DNA of 53,236 bases from JBGSKV01 sp041740975 (GTDB taxonomy: Bacteria; Bdellovibrionota_B; Oligoflexia; Oligoflexales; JALZUQ01), in assembly GCA_041740975.1 (NCBI GenBank), contig JBGSKV010000114.1:1-53236 (forward strand), written 5' to 3'. This document shows, in pieces, positions 14,913 through 22,876 of this stretch. The stretch's first letter is position 1. Every line of letters begins with the position of its first letter. A model generated the notes under the pieces. It saw nothing but the letters and a program-made list of their open reading frames with translations, was not told where the DNA came from and did no database searches. The translations under genes were made by a program, and so were the position numbers.

Positions 14913-16316
14913 ATGAAATTCACCTTTTGGAAGGTATGGGGAGTAGCGAGTTTGGTTGCGGGATGCGGTTCGCTGGAGGATTCTGCACAGAATATTTCAA
15001 GCATTCAAGGTTACGAGCTGCAGGAACGGCGAGTTCCTGAGTGCGGCGTCGAGGCATATAAGTCGGGCGAGCATTCGTCATGCGGCATTCAATCCTATAA
15101 AGAAGCGCGATCCCCTGCATGTGGCGTTGAGCTTTACAAAAAAGTCAAGTCGTCCAAATGTTCGGGTTATCGGGCTAGTTCTGTTTATGAAAAAAGAAAA
15201 ACCTCAACTTGTGGGGGTTCCAATCCAAGGGATCATTTGAAATGCCCAGCCGGGGAGTTGCATCACTCTTACACTGCTTACACAGAAGACTGCTGGAAGA
15301 ACGCCTTCGACAAAAGCAAGCGCTGGAAGGGGATTCAAAAATGTACAATCCCAGAAATCATGAACTCGTGCCGGATGGCGGAGTTTGGCGTGGAAAAATA
15401 CAAATCCTGCAGGGCAACGGCGCATGGCATCGAACGCTACAAATCTTGTGCTCACGCATCCTTTGGGGTTGAAAAGTACAAAGCCTGTACCTTGCGAGCC
15501 ACAACAACGGAAGTTGAAGCCAAAATCGCCACTGTTAAGGCAAGCTACAAGGACTTTGCCCTCAAACTTTTGCAGTACCAAGCGGACTATTACGCACAAA
15601 TCGGCGGCAAGCAGTCTCTTGGATGCCTTATCACTCGCTACGAAAATGATCCTTTATACGTGGACATTGCGACCGACCTCAAAACCCTTTTCGCTCAGAC
15701 TTTTGGCGAAACGTATCAAGGGCCCTTCAGCTGTGACTTGCCGGTTTTGACGATGGACGTCTGTGACGTGGGTGACACGTCGTCTCGGTGCGCTTCATTG
15801 GCGGCCTACAAGAAGACGCGCCAATGGTTCACAGAAGAACTTCAGGTTTTGAAGAATCTTCAAGACGATGTTGTCGCTAGAGCGAATGCATCGATCAAAG
15901 GACAACTTGCCACTTTGTCGCAAGACCTTGCGGTGGAGTACGAGAAGTCACCGGTTATTGACGAAACATTTCAAAAAATGAACTTGAAAAATACAATGTC
16001 ATCGATCAACCAAGGCCATGCTGTCAAGTACAACTTCCGTCACGAACTCGAATGCAAAAACACATTGGATCAAGTCGTTTTACAAAGCATTGGCCGGACA
16101 GTTGCAAATGACACGGTTTTTAATATCGGAAGTCGATTGTCCGGGATCACCGCCAAATGCTTTTACCTTGTAAAAGGTGATATTGACGGCACCGTTCAAT
16201 GGTTCTCGGACCTTCCCGGTTTATTTTATGGGTCGAATATTTTCGAGGTGACAAGTGACGGAACCGTATCGACAGTCCCATCGATTTATACGGTTTACTC
16301 AGTCATTAGCAATTAA
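14913..16316 (+). CDS. Lipoprotein with 13-residue tandem repeats
   Basis: A 467-residue protein. The lipoprotein signal ends VAGC. The N-terminal part holds two blocks of a 13-residue repeat: about residues 45-85 (CGVEAYK, CGIQSYK, CGVELYK, each 13 apart) and about 155-200 (FGVEKYKSC, HGIERYKSC, FGVEKYKAC, again 13 apart). Between the blocks lies a Cys-rich stretch. The C-terminal 270 residues are helical then mixed, with scattered cysteines, and match nothing I know. AAGGAG precedes the ATG by 7 bases. It follows the ADP-ribosyltransferase/immunity pair by 146 bases on the same strand, with a possible TATAAGAAT -10 in the gap, so it may have its own promoter. Confidence 0.8.
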   Translation: MKFTFWKVWGVASLVAGCGSLEDSAQNISSIQGYELQERRVPECGVEAYKSGEHSSCGIQSYKEARSPACGVELYKKVKSSKCSGYRASSVYEKRKTSTCGGSNPRDHLKCPAGELHHSYTAYTEDCWKNAFDKSKRWKGIQKCTIPEIMNSCRMAEFGVEKYKSCRATAHGIERYKSCAHASFGVEKYKACTLRATTTEVEAKIATVKASYKDFALKLLQYQADYYAQIGGKQSLGCLITRYENDPLYVDIATDLKTLFAQTFGETYQGPFSCDLPVLTMDVCDVGDTSSRCASLAAYKKTRQWFTEELQVLKNLQDDVVARANASIKGQLATLSQDLAVEYEKSPVIDETFQKMNLKNTMSSINQGHAVKYNFRHELECKNTLDQVVLQSIGRTVANDTVFNIGSRLSGITAKCFYLVKGDIDGTVQWFSDLPGLFYGSNIFEVTSDGTVSTVPSIYTVYSVISN

Positions 16317-17263
16317 TTGATTTGGCAATGGATGGTCTCGCGGCAGGATGTGCCGCGAGATTTCTTTTTCAATATGAATGTACGATGTGGATGCTTTTGG
16401 GTTTTCGAACTCCACTTCACTTTGGTCGCGACAATCCCTAAAGTCACTAGTCCAATTCCAATCCACTCCACTCGCGCCAAATTCTCGTCGAGTAACCAGG
16501 CTCCCAATAGTCCCGTAATCACGGGGACAAGTGGAACAAAAAAACTGACGCGCGCGGCGCCGAGATTTTTAACCGCCATGGCAAAAAAAACGTGGGCGAC
16601 AATGGAAGTGAGAACGCCTTGAAAAAAACCGTGGATCAATAAATTTGGCAGAGGCGTTTGAGTTAAGAACTCCGAGTGAAGAATCGTGTAGGGCAGTGCA
16701 AACAACAAAAACGACCAGGTGTTTACAGCCAAGATGGCATCGAATACCTGAATTTTCCATTTTTGCAGTAAGACACTATAAACGGCCCACATCGCTCCTG
16801 CGCTTATAAAAAATACGTCGCCAAGATTGAGTTTGGCAACGCCACCCATTAAGAAAAGTCCGATGATGACGGTGCCCACTCCACCAATGGTGGGTGCGGT
16901 GATTTTCGTACCGAAGACTTGGGCTGCGGTGAGAACGGAAACCAAAATCATCGAGCCATTAATGAATGTCGCCGCGTGGGCGGCGGAAGAATGTGCGATG
17001 CCGGTTGCTACCAAAAGCATGTAGGGAGCGCCCATGAATAGTGACAGTCCGACAAGTTTTTTGGAGAGTAGGCGTCTTCCTAACTTCATGATGACAAACG
17101 GTAAGAGTAAAATGCCCGCCACGAGGTAGCGCAAAGCCGACAAATCCAGTCCCGACAGACTACTTTGAGCAGCGTGCCGCGTGAGGAGCATCCAGCTGGT
17201 CCATATCGTCAAAGCTCCCAGTACGCCAATGTAACCCAGGTATGGCTTGGTTTGCGTGGTCAT
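16313..17263 (-). CDS. EamA/DMT-family membrane exporter
   Basis: A 316-residue protein with ten hydrophobic segments in the two-fold arrangement of EamA (DMT) transporters: LGYIGVLGALTIWTSWMLLT at the start, and the repeat-2 features FISAGAMWAVYSVLLQKW and FFVPLVPVITGLLGAWLLDE. Family members export amino acids or other metabolites; the substrate is unknown. ATG 17263 is preferred because AAGGA lies 9 bases upstream. The last 20 or so residues (KKKSRGTSCRETIHCQIN) are encoded by the terminator of the opposite gene, and the stop overlaps that gene by four bases. It is divergent from the XRE-cupin regulator at 17385, its likely controller. Confidence 0.9.
   Translation of the reverse strand: MTTQTKPYLGYIGVLGALTIWTSWMLLTRHAAQSSLSGLDLSALRYLVAGILLLPFVIMKLGRRLLSKKLVGLSLFMGAPYMLLVATGIAHSSAAHAATFINGSMILVSVLTAAQVFGTKITAPTIGGVGTVIIGLFLMGGVAKLNLGDVFFISAGAMWAVYSVLLQKWKIQVFDAILAVNTWSFLLFALPYTILHSEFLTQTPLPNLLIHGFFQGVLTSIVAHVFFAMAVKNLGAARVSFFVPLVPVITGLLGAWLLDENLARVEWIGIGLVTLGIVATKVKWSSKTQKHPHRTFILKKKSRGTSCRETIHCQIN
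16336..16369 (+). terminator. Rho-independent terminator of the repeat lipoprotein
   Basis: A perfect 10-bp stem TCTCGCGGCA / TGCCGCGAGA with loop GGATG is followed by TTTCTTTTT. It begins 20 bases after the stop at 16316. It lies inside the 3' end of the minus-strand transporter frame, which reads through its complement. Confidence 0.9.
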
Positions 17264-17384
17264 CGTCAATATCCTTTATATTAGAAATTTCCCCCATCTA
17301 GGACTTCCTAACCCCTTTTATGTTTTAAATCAAGGAAAGATCCTATATAGTGGAAACCGTCAGTACCCATATACGAGGCAAACC

Positions 17385-17930
17385 ATGGATTTCTCCTACA
17401 TAGGTCAGCAGCTTAAGCGCTACCGCGGTCGCTATGACCTTTCGCTCGAAACGTTTGCAGAAAAATCCGGCGTTAGCCGCTCGATGCTTTGTCAGTTAGA
17501 GATGGGGCGCACGACGCCCACCTTAACGGTCGCCCAGAAACTCGCTGTCGCCATGGATATGAGCCTCGGACAACTTGTCGACCCGGGGGTGCAAAACGAG
17601 ATCTCGCTGCTTGTGCCGGAGAGTTCAAAACCGAGTTTGAAGGATGCAAAGTCTGGTTATAAAGAATGGTTTTTGAACGAACAAAGCAGTCAAAGAGATA
17701 TCGAAGTATATCGCTGGTCCAGCGATAAGAAAACGTCACGCGAAGTTGGATTGTGTCGAACGCGCAAACGGTCACATCTTTGGCTACACAAAGGATCGTG
17801 CAAAATCATGTTGGCATCTGACGAAATCAAACTCTCAGCAGGGGACTATGTCGAAATTCGCACGCCGGCCTTCGGATATTCCGTAGAAATGAGTGCTGGG
17901 AGTGCGGGGATTTGGGTTCATGTTTATTGA
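17385..17930 (+). CDS. XRE-family regulator with C-terminal cupin
   Basis: A 181-residue protein: an N-terminal Cro/CI HTH (IGQQLKRYRGRYDLSLETFA, SGVSRSMLCQLEMGRTTPTL), then a linker and a small cupin-like barrel (RKRSHLWLHKGSCKIMLASD, LSAGDYVEIRTPAFGYSVEM). Proteins of this build sense a small ligand and control a nearby transporter or enzyme. GAGG lies 6 bases before the ATG. It is divergent from the EamA exporter across about 120 bases, a standard regulator-target arrangement. Confidence 0.9.
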   Translation: MDFSYIGQQLKRYRGRYDLSLETFAEKSGVSRSMLCQLEMGRTTPTLTVAQKLAVAMDMSLGQLVDPGVQNEISLLVPESSKPSLKDAKSGYKEWFLNEQSSQRDIEVYRWSSDKKTSREVGLCRTRKRSHLWLHKGSCKIMLASDEIKLSAGDYVEIRTPAFGYSVEMSAGSAGIWVHVY

Positions 17931-17952
17931 TCCGGTCAGAATTTCGGCTCGC

Positions 17953-18561
17953 CTAATCAGCGAATTTCGCGCGTTCATCTGAGGTCAAAACCTTAGGCTT
18001 TACAGGTATGATTCCACCAGGAGAAAAATAGGGTGAAGGCTGAGCTTGGCCCTTCAAAAATCCAACGGCAAACATTTTTAAGAACTTCATGGCGACCTTG
18101 GACTGAGTCATCACACTGGTTTTTGGCTGAGGGCGCAAGGCCTGATGCTCATTGCCGGTCATGGTGCGCGGACCGAGGATTTCGTTCTTGGTTTTGCCCA
18201 ATGCTTGAAAATCCATGAATACCGTAGGCATCCCCACGAAAGGTAGTTTCGCCCAAGGCATCGTATTGCCGATCGGAGTTTTGCAGCACTCGGTGTACCA
18301 GCGGTTCATGCCTTTTTCCGAAAGTTTGACGCAGCGCATTTGATCACTCCCGGTTGTGATGCGAACTTGCGATGGGGTGAACTGAAAAAGTTCTATTCCA
18401 CCATCTTCATCCAAGATATCTTTACGTCCGAGGTAGCGAATATAAGCTCGACAATCAATGCAGGTGCAGCGGCCATGGTTGCCACGCGAAGCCGAAACAT
18501 CGATGGCTTCACCACGTAGTTTTCCACATGTGCATTTGAGAGGAACAGTCGTCATGATCAT
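17953..18561 (-). CDS. Mss4-fold zinc-binding protein (DUF6151/GFA-like)
   Basis: A 202-residue protein with the zinc-site layout of the glutathione-dependent formaldehyde-activating/DUF6151 group: CTCGKLRGEA, RCTCIDCRAYIRYLG and later WYTECCKTPIGN. The latter part has LGPRTMTGNEHQALRPQPKT, as in DUF6151 proteins. The family is likely to be enzymatic or metal-carrying, but the reaction is not known. The gene stands alone on the minus strand and converges with the XRE-cupin gene. Confidence 0.75.
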   Translation of the reverse strand: MIMTTVPLKCTCGKLRGEAIDVSASRGNHGRCTCIDCRAYIRYLGRKDILDEDGGIELFQFTPSQVRITTGSDQMRCVKLSEKGMNRWYTECCKTPIGNTMPWAKLPFVGMPTVFMDFQALGKTKNEILGPRTMTGNEHQALRPQPKTSVMTQSKVAMKFLKMFAVGFLKGQAQPSPYFSPGGIIPVKPKVLTSDERAKFAD

Positions 18562-18618
18562 ATCGCCCCATTAAGGTAAACGAAATGATACATTCAAAAA
18601 GAGTTTTGGCAAATCAAT

Positions 18619-19236
18619 TTATTTTTTATATATGCTTGAGTATTCAAATTCAAAAGTTTCCAGCTCAGTCCGTACATTGAGCTGCATGGAGACGTCGTAA
18701 TCGACATTAGTGAAAGTCTCGGTTGTTCCCGCTAGGAAAGACGCAAAATCCATTTCTTTTTCAGCAATCAACTCTGAGCGCGCCGTGTCCGCTTCGAAGA
18801 ATTGGATTTTGATTTTGGCGTCTTTAGAGTTTTTCATTTTTAGTTTTTCGGCAGCGCGATTGATGAGAGTGCCAGTCGACCGAAATAAAAATGGTACTGT
18901 GATGTCTTGACCAGCGCTCGTAATCAAATATTTTGTAGAATACCGATTTGTCACTTCGCCTGAGTAAGCGCCTTTGAAATCCGAGTAGTAACCTTCAGAA
19001 AATTCGATATCCTGACATGCCTTATTTTCGCAGATTTGCATCTTTGCGAACAGTTCTAAAGAACTGTCAAACGCATCCTTCATAGTTCCGACTTTGACGC
19101 TATCTATCGACAAAAATATCTGTACGTCGTGACTGATGAGTTTTCTACTTCCGGCTGTATGGAGGGAGCTTTCCGATGTCGGTTTACACCCAACGGAAAG
19201 AAGGAGTATGGAAAGTGCGCCAAGAATCATTTTCAT
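18619..19236 (-). CDS. Lipoprotein (hypothetical)
   Basis: A 205-residue protein with a lipoprotein signal (LLLSVGC). The mature part carries two closely spaced cysteines (CENKAC) and then alternating strands and charged turns, probably a beta-rich domain of the C2 or similar kind. No family is recognised. It is flanked by other minus-strand orphan lipoproteins but the gaps are too long for an operon. Confidence 0.75.
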   Translation of the reverse strand: MKMILGALSILLLSVGCKPTSESSLHTAGSRKLISHDVQIFLSIDSVKVGTMKDAFDSSLELFAKMQICENKACQDIEFSEGYYSDFKGAYSGEVTNRYSTKYLITSAGQDITVPFLFRSTGTLINRAAEKLKMKNSKDAKIKIQFFEADTARSELIAEKEMDFASFLAGTTETFTNVDYDVSMQLNVRTELETFEFEYSSIYKK

Positions 19237-19469
19237 AAGATCTCACCCTGCAAAATGGTTAGCATTGAGTTGGGCCGTTTCAGCCGCGACAGGCTTTCTG
19301 CAGGATACGTTCCATGGTGATATTGCATAACTAACTGTAAAGAAAGGAGTATTATGACTGAGCGGATGTAGGTTGTTTTGACAGGTGTCAGAGGAAGGAG
19401 AACCGGAGATTTTAAGGGGAGCCAACGCATGAAGTGAGGCCGATGCACTGCACGACTGGATACGTACTC

Positions 19470-19937
19470 TTAGGGTGCGGTCTTATCGACGCATACTCCG
19501 GCGCGACAGACGGCTATGCCGGAAGGGCAGTCAAAGGTTGCTAGGCAATTGCCGGCGTGACTTTTCTCGCAAAGCGCTTGGAGTTCATTATTATTTTTCA
19601 TTCGATATGCAAAACCCGAACCTTCGGATTGAGAAATGCCGAGGTCCGTACACTCGTTAGAGCAGCGGCTGGATTCGCCTTTGCTCACGCGGAAAGGCAC
19701 GTGGCCTGGGATAAAACAGTCGGTGTCTTGAGTGCAGTTTCGCTTGGAGGCTTTGACTTCCGAAGTAAAAATAGTCGTGATGCTTTTTCGGATATCTTCA
19801 CAATCATCTTCGGAAAGACTTCCGACAATCACCGACTCTTTATTGGCCGAATTTTCCGAAGACTTGTTTTTGGTGTCGCCGCCAAAATTCACGAGACCAC
19901 AACCTGAGACGAAGAGAGCTATAAACATAATCCGCAT
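19470..19937 (-). CDS. Small cysteine-rich lipoprotein
   Basis: A 155-residue protein. MRIMFIALFVSGC is a lipoprotein signal. The mature part has many cysteines (CEDIR, NCTQDTDC, CSNEC, CEKSHAGNC, FDCPSG, CRAGVCVDK), and the closing CPSGxAVCRAGVC pattern is common in myxobacterial and related disulfide-rich lipoproteins. Probably outer-membrane anchored; function unknown. Confidence 0.75.
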   Translation of the reverse strand: MRIMFIALFVSGCGLVNFGGDTKNKSSENSANKESVIVGSLSEDDCEDIRKSITTIFTSEVKASKRNCTQDTDCFIPGHVPFRVSKGESSRCSNECTDLGISQSEGSGFAYRMKNNNELQALCEKSHAGNCLATFDCPSGIAVCRAGVCVDKTAP

Positions 19938-20179
19938 AAAAAGAGCCTTCGGTTTGATTTGATAGCCGTATCGGTCGATTTCTCAATTTCCTTGAGATTG
20001 GGCCGAGTTCCAGTGCTAAGACTAAACGCAATGATCGGAAACTTTTAGCATTTCAGAAGTCTGTCAGCTTTAGAAAACATTTTGTCAGATCGGCATGACA
20101 CTTGCAATTAACAAATTGACAAGCCGAACGATGGAAAAGTTTTGAACCCGAATTCATTTAGATAAAGGAGAGAAAGAAA

Positions 20180-20704
20180 ATGAAGACAAGAATAAATAGC
20201 ACGGCCATAAGCACAATGGTGGGCCGCCTAGGCCTCACACTCTTGTTAGGAACCATTGTATTTTCATGCACGCGAAATGCGACGGATCAGAATAGCGAAA
20301 ACCAAGTGGAGCCTCGTACCGACACCATGTCTGGCGCTGTAGTCGATCCCCCAGAAGTTGAGAGTATGGAAACAGTTGAAGACGGACAAACCATGACGGG
20401 AATAGAAGCGGGAGAGAACGTGCAAGTTGCGCCTGATGCAGATAACCAAAAAGCAGCTAGTCAAAATGCTGTAAAGCAAGGCGATAAGAGCTTTGTGACG
20501 AGCAAATGCCCCCCGGGATATAAGAAACTCGACGAAACCTCGGAAGAAAACCGAATCGATGCGTCGGCAACCTCAGACACACCAAGCCAGAATGAGCATG
20601 CATCGAACAATGCCATGAACTCGGGTAACCAGGTGCATGGGAATGTTCCGGGATGCACGCCCATCCTTAGTAAGACAGCTAACAAGGCAAATGACCGAGG
20701 TTAG
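20180..20704 (+). CDS. Lipoprotein, low-complexity (hypothetical)
   Basis: A 174-residue protein with an extended N-region and a lipoprotein signal (LLLGTIVFSC). The rest is acidic, Asn/Gln/Ser-rich and probably disordered, with only two further cysteines (SKCPPGYKKL and PGCTPIL). The SKCPPGYKKL motif may be a small binding or crosslinking point. AAAGGAGAG precedes the ATG. It converges with the lipoprotein gene at 20756, where CCACCTC/GGGGTGG around 20750-20766 could act as a short terminator stem. Confidence 0.65.
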   Translation: MKTRINSTAISTMVGRLGLTLLLGTIVFSCTRNATDQNSENQVEPRTDTMSGAVVDPPEVESMETVEDGQTMTGIEAGENVQVAPDADNQKAASQNAVKQGDKSFVTSKCPPGYKKLDETSEENRIDASATSDTPSQNEHASNNAMNSGNQVHGNVPGCTPILSKTANKANDRG

Positions 20705-20755
20705 TGGATCTTTCATAGTGCAATCAAAGGTTGCGGTGCGATGACCTGACCACCT

Positions 20756-21331
20756 CTAAGGGGTGGGCGGATCGGGGTATTCATCGTAGGATTTTTTGGG
20801 ATCAACCAATATCCAAATCTCAAACTTGGACAAGTCTTTGTCGCCGTTCCATTCTTCAAATAAATTATAGTCGATGCGCCGATTGATGAGGTGAATATCA
20901 ACTCCATCCACAAATTCTACTTTATCCAAGTTATCGACGATTCTGCCTATGCGGATATCACTATGAACCTTGGTACGTAGATATAGGCTGTCCTTTGCAA
21001 TAAACAGAGTTGGTGTGCCGAATCTAATGTTAACAGTGAAGATATTACTGTCATTTACAAAAAGATTGGAGGTGGCTTTGATGTCGACGAAATGCTGGCC
21101 ATTCACAGGTTTTTTTATTCCGGCCATATAACGCAAGACCACGGGCTTCAGTTTGCCATCGCGCGGAACGTTTACGACTTCTTTACCGTTTTGATAAAAG
21201 AGTACATAAGCTTTTTCGTTGTGTGTAGCAAGTTCGTCGTTGTATTCAGTTTCGTTGATATAAGATTCGTAAGGGGAGGGGCTTTTGCAACTGAATCCGA
21301 TCAACAGGACAATGAAATAAAAATGCTGCAT
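20756..21331 (-). CDS. Lipoprotein (hypothetical)
   Basis: A 191-residue protein. The start at MQHFYFIVLLIGFSC gives a tidy lipoprotein signal and has AGGG 6 bases upstream; an ATG eight codons earlier would spoil the signal. The mature part is beta-rich (VDIKATSNLFV, DSLYLRTKVHSDIRIG) and ends DPPTP. No family recognised. Divergent from the gene at 21354. Confidence 0.7.
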   Translation of the reverse strand: MQHFYFIVLLIGFSCKSPSPYESYINETEYNDELATHNEKAYVLFYQNGKEVVNVPRDGKLKPVVLRYMAGIKKPVNGQHFVDIKATSNLFVNDSNIFTVNIRFGTPTLFIAKDSLYLRTKVHSDIRIGRIVDNLDKVEFVDGVDIHLINRRIDYNLFEEWNGDKDLSKFEIWILVDPKKSYDEYPDPPTP

Positions 21332-21353
21332 AGAACGCCCTAAATGTAAAATC

Positions 21354-21920
21354 ATGTGCGTCCTCCATTATACCGCATTCCAATCTTGGAGTCATGCTGG
21401 GGGTCCCTCAAATCACAGGCAGAATTTCGTTCTTTTGAGTTTTGCCCATATGTTGGGGCTTTCGGACGGTCCAAGTGTGCCGACAAGCCTTCTCATGGAA
21501 TCTTTATTCAAATTAAATCTGAGACCTGAAGCGGCCGATCGATTTTGGCCCTTGTTTCGCAGCATTGGCGAAACAAATCTGGCTGACATGCGCCAGAAAC
21601 TGCGCGCCTTTGTAGCGGTTTCTGAAGACCATATCAAAAAGTCTGAAAATGATCTTGTGGCGTCGCAAATAAGGCACTTAGTAACTGAAGCCAATAGTTT
21701 GTTAGACCTTTGCGAATCAGAACCCGACGCGGAATTTGTTCCCTACGTTTTGGCGGCCGTCGAATACTTGGTCCTGCTGGACGATGCAGAAAATGACTTC
21801 GAATCCATTTTTGGGTTCTGTGACGATGCGGCTATATTGGTAGAAGTCATGCGTGCGTTTAACCTTGAAGAAAGAATTGCATTTACAGTTAATAGTCAGA
21901 AAGCAAGAAAATCAGCCTAA
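21354..21920 (+). CDS. DUF1232-like protein
   Basis: A protein of up to 188 residues. The C-terminal part (VLAAVEYLVLLDDAENDFES, then FGFCDDAAILVEVMRAF) follows the DUF1232/YkvA pattern, in which yfxxPxDxIPDfipxlGylDDaavl is conserved, but the proline pair is replaced. The start is uncertain: no ribosome binding site stands before ATG 21354, and an internal ATG at 21450 is an alternative. It ends 15 bases before the SPFH gene and is probably co-transcribed with it, which fits a membrane-linked role. Confidence 0.55.
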   Translation: MCVLHYTAFQSWSHAGGPSNHRQNFVLLSFAHMLGLSDGPSVPTSLLMESLFKLNLRPEAADRFWPLFRSIGETNLADMRQKLRAFVAVSEDHIKKSENDLVASQIRHLVTEANSLLDLCESEPDAEFVPYVLAAVEYLVLLDDAENDFESIFGFCDDAAILVEVMRAFNLEERIAFTVNSQKARKSA

Positions 21921-21934
21921 ATGAGGATTTGAGT

Positions 21935-22852
21935 ATGGACATGATCTTTGGTAGCGTCACGACCGTCTTTGTTATGCTGGGAATCATATACTTAGTCTTC
22001 TCCATATACATCGTCCATGAACAAGAAGCTGCGGTGATCGAGCAGTTCGGTAAGTTCCATAGGATTGCCAGTCCAGGTCTGCATTTCAAGATTCCGATCA
22101 TCCATCAAATCAAAGAAAGAGTGAATCTTCGCATTCAACAGCTCGATGTAAAAGTGGAAACCAAAACATCTGATGACGTCTTTCTGCATACGACGGTCTC
22201 CGTCCAGTATTATGTCATTCCGTCGCGCGTGTACTTTGCCTTCTACCGCCTTCAAAACCCAAAAAGCCAGATCACTTCATTTGTGTTTGACGTCGTTCGT
22301 GCCAAAGTTCCCAAAATCGAACTCAATCACGTTTTTGAAAAGAAAGACGAAATTGCCAAAACAGTCGAGGGTGAGCTTACGGGCATGATGTCACAGTTTG
22401 GCTATGGAATTGTCAAAACTCTTGTGACTGATATCGAGCCAGCGCGTATCGTCAAAGAGTCGATGAATGAAATCACCGCGGCTCAAAGGCTTCGCGTTGC
22501 CGCTACCGAAAAAGGTGAGGCTGAAAGAATCTTAAAAGTTAAATCTGCCCAGGCCGAAGCAGAAAGCAAAGCCTTGCAAGGTCAAGGTATCGCCAATCAA
22601 AGGACAGCTATTATAAACGGTCTGCGAGATTCGATAGATGAATTCTCGAAAAATATTCCTGGGGCAACGCCAGCAGATGTCATGAACCTCGTGTTGATCA
22701 CGCAGTATTTTGATACCTTAAAAGACATTGGCGCCAACAACAAATCAAGTGTCATCTTGATCCCTCATTCTCCGGCAAATATCACGGATATCAAAGATCA
22801 GCTACGGGATGCAATGATTACGGCCCATCAAATCGACCGCAAAGTTGCTTAA
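21935..22852 (+). CDS. SPFH/band-7 membrane protein (stomatin/HflK-type)
   Basis: A 305-residue protein: one N-terminal membrane helix (about 5-28), then the SPFH core (EQEAAVIEQFGKFHRIASPG, LHFKIPII, TSDDVFLHTTVSVQYYV), then a long Ala/Glu-rich coiled coil (EKGEAERILKVKSAQAEAES, NQRTAIINGL). These proteins form large rings or scaffolds that organise membrane domains and often govern proteases. GAGG lies 8 bases before ATG 21935. It is probably an operon with the DUF1232-like gene. Confidence 0.92.
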   Translation: MDMIFGSVTTVFVMLGIIYLVFSIYIVHEQEAAVIEQFGKFHRIASPGLHFKIPIIHQIKERVNLRIQQLDVKVETKTSDDVFLHTTVSVQYYVIPSRVYFAFYRLQNPKSQITSFVFDVVRAKVPKIELNHVFEKKDEIAKTVEGELTGMMSQFGYGIVKTLVTDIEPARIVKESMNEITAAQRLRVAATEKGEAERILKVKSAQAEAESKALQGQGIANQRTAIINGLRDSIDEFSKNIPGATPADVMNLVLITQYFDTLKDIGANNKSSVILIPHSPANITDIKDQLRDAMITAHQIDRKVA

Positions 22853-22876
22853 TAGACTAAAATAAAGCGAGAGCGC

